In this document: positions 6,701-8,441 of the stretch, in pieces
How positions within the stretch are numbered: position 1 is the stretch's first letter
Layout of the letters: every line of letters starts with the position of its first letter
NCBI GenBank assembly: GCA_050012355.1
Contig: JBEKHI010000364.1
Span: 1-8,441 of the forward strand
Source: JBEKHI01 sp050012355
GTDB taxonomy: Bacteria; Actinomycetota; Actinomycetes; Streptosporangiales; Streptosporangiaceae
DNA length: 8,441 nucleotides
Direction of reading: 5' to 3'
Translations under genes and position numbers: made by a program
Notes under the pieces: model-generated
What the model was told of the DNA's origin: nothing
Database searches by the model: none
Seen by the model: the letters and a program-made list of their open reading frames with translations, nothing else

Positions 6701-7185
6701 AGCGGCTTGACCGCCTCGAAGGGCTCGCCGCAGTCGTCGCAACGATGCAGCGATCTGCACGCCGTGGCGCTGAACTCGGCGGTCCGCCGGGTACGAGACG
6801 ACCCGCAGCGCGGGCAGCCGGGCGACGGCGGTGGCCCGAGCGTCAGCGGGACCGGGCCGCCGCGCCGGGGCGCCGGGGATGGCGGGACCATGCCCGCGGC
6901 GGCGAGCTTGCGCCGGCCGTCGGCGGTGACCCAGTCGCTGCTCCAGGGGGGAGCTAGCTGCGACCTGACCTGGGCGTTGCCGTACCCGGCCTGGGCCAGC
7001 CGCCAGAGAACATCCGCGCTTATCTCTCGCATGGCCGGGCAGCCGCTGTACGTCGGGGTGATCGTCACGACGACGCCTCCGGCGGTCACCTCAACCGCGC
7101 GCAAGATGCCGAGATCACCGATGGTCAGCATCGGCAGCTCCGGATCAGGCGTGCCGGCGGCGACGTCGTAAGGGGCGGTTACCAT
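6697..7185 (-). CDS. paaD: Phenylacetate pathway protein, MIP18/DUF59 family with zinc-ribbon tail
   Basis: 162 residues, as expected for PaaD. The N-terminal MIP18-like domain (about 10-95) shows the DPELPMLTIGDLGILR block and YSGCPAM with the conserved C49. The C-terminal tail carries CPRC (C124, C127), C143 and CDDC (C149, C152), a metal-binding ribbon typical of PaaD. The protein is thought to help assemble or repair Fe-S or metal sites of the PaaABCE monooxygenase; it is needed in vivo but is not a subunit of the core enzyme. The ATG at 7185 overlaps the end of paaC by 7 bp. The same frame is open much further upstream, but that stretch is a shadow of paaC with shadow-like composition. 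Confidence is high from motifs and gene order. Confidence 0.94.
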   Translation of the reverse strand: MVTAPYDVAAGTPDPELPMLTIGDLGILRAVEVTAGGVVVTITPTYSGCPAMREISADVLWRLAQAGYGNAQVRSQLAPPWSSDWVTADGRRKLAAAGMVPPSPAPRRGGPVPLTLGPPPSPGCPRCGSSRTRRTAEFSATACRSLHRCDDCGEPFEAVKPL

Positions 7186-7988
7186 GTCGCGTCCGGGTAA
7201 GCGCGGGCGACCGACTGCAGCTCGGCCAGTATGTCGCCCATCGCCTCGGTGTGCAGGCCGTCGCGTCCAGTGCGCGGTACAGCGGCTGGCCGCTGCAGTC
7301 CGGCCGCGGCGAAGACGGAATCGAGCACCGCGTCCACCCCGTCCGTCCGCAATAGCTCGTCGGCCAGCGGCCAGACCGCCTCGAGCCCGCGCTGCATGCG
7401 GTCGTGCGAGAGCGCGGTGCCGTCGCCGAGCCGCACGACCCACCGGGCCGCGTAGTCGCGGTGGTAGGTGAGCTCCAAGGCCCCCTTGGCGGCGATCGCG
7501 GCCAGCACCGGGTCCGGCCCGCCGGAGAGTTCAATAAACAACGCGAGCCGCCAAGTGGAGAAGATCAGCAGTCGACCGACAAGCTCGGCAAAGTCGCGGG
7601 AAGCGGGCTCGACGAAGCGGACATTCCGGAACTCGTCCGAATCGCGGAAGAACGCGAGCTGGTCCTCCGACCGGCCGAGGATCCCGCCCGCCCGGGCCAG
7701 CAGCATCCGGGCCTGGCCGAGCAGGTCGAGCGCGATGTTGGCGATCGCGGTCTCTTCCTCCAGCTCCGGCATGCGGGTCAGCCACTGCTGCAGGCGGTGG
7801 CTGTAGATCAGCGCGTCGTCGCCCAGGGCGAGACACGAAGCCGCTAGCGCGGAAGCGTCCACGCCGTCCGGCACCGACGTGTCGACGCCCGCGAGCGGAT
7901 CGGTGAACCCAGTGCCGAACGCCCAGCGGTGACCGTCGTCGTGATCCTCGGCCAGCAGGTCGTATGGGCTGTCAGATGTAGGGGACAT
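7179..7988 (-). CDS. paaC: Phenylacetyl-CoA epoxidase, structural subunit PaaC
   Basis: 269 residues. This is the ferritin-like, non-catalytic partner that pairs with PaaA in the ring epoxidase. Family blocks: WAFGTGF at 22-28; LGDDALIYSHRLQQW at 55-69; ANIALDLLGQAR at 83-94; KGALELTYHRDYAARW at 168-183; and the C-terminal GLHTEAMGDILAELQ with PDATW at the very end. The chosen ATG at 7988 overlaps the end of paaB by 17 bp. An ATG 15 bp earlier (8003) is possible and would add five residues. The in-frame extension beyond that is Arg/Thr/Pro-rich shadow of paaB. Confidence 0.95.
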   Translation of the reverse strand: MSPTSDSPYDLLAEDHDDGHRWAFGTGFTDPLAGVDTSVPDGVDASALAASCLALGDDALIYSHRLQQWLTRMPELEEETAIANIALDLLGQARMLLARAGGILGRSEDQLAFFRDSDEFRNVRFVEPASRDFAELVGRLLIFSTWRLALFIELSGGPDPVLAAIAAKGALELTYHRDYAARWVVRLGDGTALSHDRMQRGLEAVWPLADELLRTDGVDAVLDSVFAAAGLQRPAAVPRTGRDGLHTEAMGDILAELQSVARAYPDATW

Positions 7989-8262
7989 CGTCGGGTATCT
8001 CATAGAACGTCGGGTGCCGGTAGACCTTGTCGCCGGATGGCGCGAAGAACGGGTCCTTTTCGTCCGGGCTCGACGCGGTGATGGAAGTCGCGGGGACGAC
8101 CCAGATGCTGACCCCCTCGTTGCGCCGCGTGTACAGGTCGCGGGCGTGATGCAGGGCCATCTGCGGGTCGGCGGCGTGCAGGCTGCCAACGTGCACGTGG
8201 TTGAGTCCGCGCTTGCCGCGCAGGAACACCTCGTACAGCGGCCATTGCGCCCGGGCGCTCAT
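7972..8262 (-). CDS. paaB: Phenylacetyl-CoA epoxidase, small subunit PaaB
   Basis: 96 residues, the standard size. PaaB bridges the PaaAC heterodimers in the monooxygenase complex. Strong family similarity runs the full length: WPLYEVFLRGKRGLNHVHVG at 7-26, ARDLYTRRNEGVSIWVV at 40-56, and YRHPTFYEIP at 81-90. The ATG at 8262 overlaps the paaA stop in ATGA and has AAGGGAG 4 nt upstream. It overlaps paaC by 17 bp downstream, a tight arrangement implying a single transcript. Confidence 0.96.
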   Translation of the reverse strand: MSARAQWPLYEVFLRGKRGLNHVHVGSLHAADPQMALHHARDLYTRRNEGVSIWVVPATSITASSPDEKDPFFAPSGDKVYRHPTFYEIPDDVPYI

Positions 8263-8441
8263 TGTTCTCCCTTCGCCGCGTGAGCTAGCGCTGCCTCGCG
8301 GACCCAGGCCCCGTCGTTATGGGCCAGCTCGCGGCGGGCGATACGTTCGGTATTGCACGGACCCTGGCCGGCCACGACGGCCTTGAACTCGTCCCAGTCG
8401 ACCGGGCCGAAGTCGTAGTGCTCGCGGGCGTCGTTCCACCG
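8259..8441 (-). CDS. paaA: Phenylacetyl-CoA epoxidase, catalytic subunit (C-terminal fragment)
   Basis: The last 60 residues of PaaA, the diiron oxygenase subunit that inserts oxygen into the ring of phenylacetyl-CoA; full proteins are about 310-330 residues. The frame is open through the right edge and ends in TGA at 8259-8261, overlapping the paaB start. The fragment contains HYDFGPVDWDEF at 8-19 and CNTERIARRE at 29-38, both typical of the PaaA C-terminus, followed by an Ala-rich tail ending in KGEQ. The diiron ligands lie in the missing part. The operon promoter and any PaaR/PaaX-type operator would be to the right of this window. Confidence 0.93.
   Translation of the reverse strand, partial: RWNDAREHYDFGPVDWDEFKAVVAGQGPCNTERIARRELAHNDGAWVREAALAHAAKGEQ
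8267..8273 (-). promoter_or_regulatory. Ribosome binding site of paaB
   Basis: AAGGGAG on the minus strand lies 4 nt before the paaB ATG at 8262 and inside the last codons of paaA. It confirms the overlapping start. Confidence 0.65.

Noticed and set aside
5999..7171. 390-codon open frame on the plus strand
   Set aside because: It is antisense to paaE and paaD, has low-complexity Asp/Gly/Arg composition and no motif, and is a codon-bias shadow.

Overview
The window is high-GC DNA with GTG starts, 4-bp stop/start overlaps and strong third-position G/C bias. This fits an actinobacterium (Actinomycetota). I cannot place the genus from the sequence alone. No RNA gene, CRISPR array, transposase or integrase is visible.

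Left part, plus strand (1-2805): the end of an iron-acquisition operon. It holds the C-terminal half of an NRPS-independent siderophore (NIS) synthetase of the IucA/IucC family, cut by the window edge. A fold-type III PLP amino-acid decarboxylase related to the AcsE/PvsE/SbnH group overlaps it by 4 bp. A small thioredoxin-like [2Fe-2S] protein of the sucrase/ferredoxin-like (Apd1/Aim32) family starts 12 bp later. Together they suggest synthesis of a carboxylate-type siderophore from a decarboxylated amino acid or citryl intermediate, plus a redox protein that could release the iron. A hairpin after the third gene probably ends the unit. The decarboxylase gene contains a 59-bp near-perfect palindrome. 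Codon third-position bias flips from C to G exactly across it, which is the most unusual structure in the window.

Middle part, plus strand (2806-4369): a 157-bp intergenic stretch with a weak promoter candidate. It is followed by a two-gene envelope unit: a probable Tat-exported NodB-type polysaccharide deacetylase, and a small membrane protein. The second protein looks like the two-helix extracytoplasmic sensor part of a histidine kinase without any kinase.

Right part, minus strand (4375-8441): the phenylacetate degradation operon, read right to left as paaA(partial)-paaB-paaC-paaD-paaE-paaK. Consecutive genes overlap by 4, 17, 7 and 4 bp, and paaE and paaK are 10 bp apart. PaaK activates phenylacetate to phenylacetyl-CoA. 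PaaA/B/C/E form the multicomponent monooxygenase that epoxidises the aromatic ring, with PaaE as the electron-supplying reductase. PaaD supports Fe-S or metal assembly. The operon promoter lies beyond the right edge. It converges on the envelope unit with only 5 bp between stop codons.
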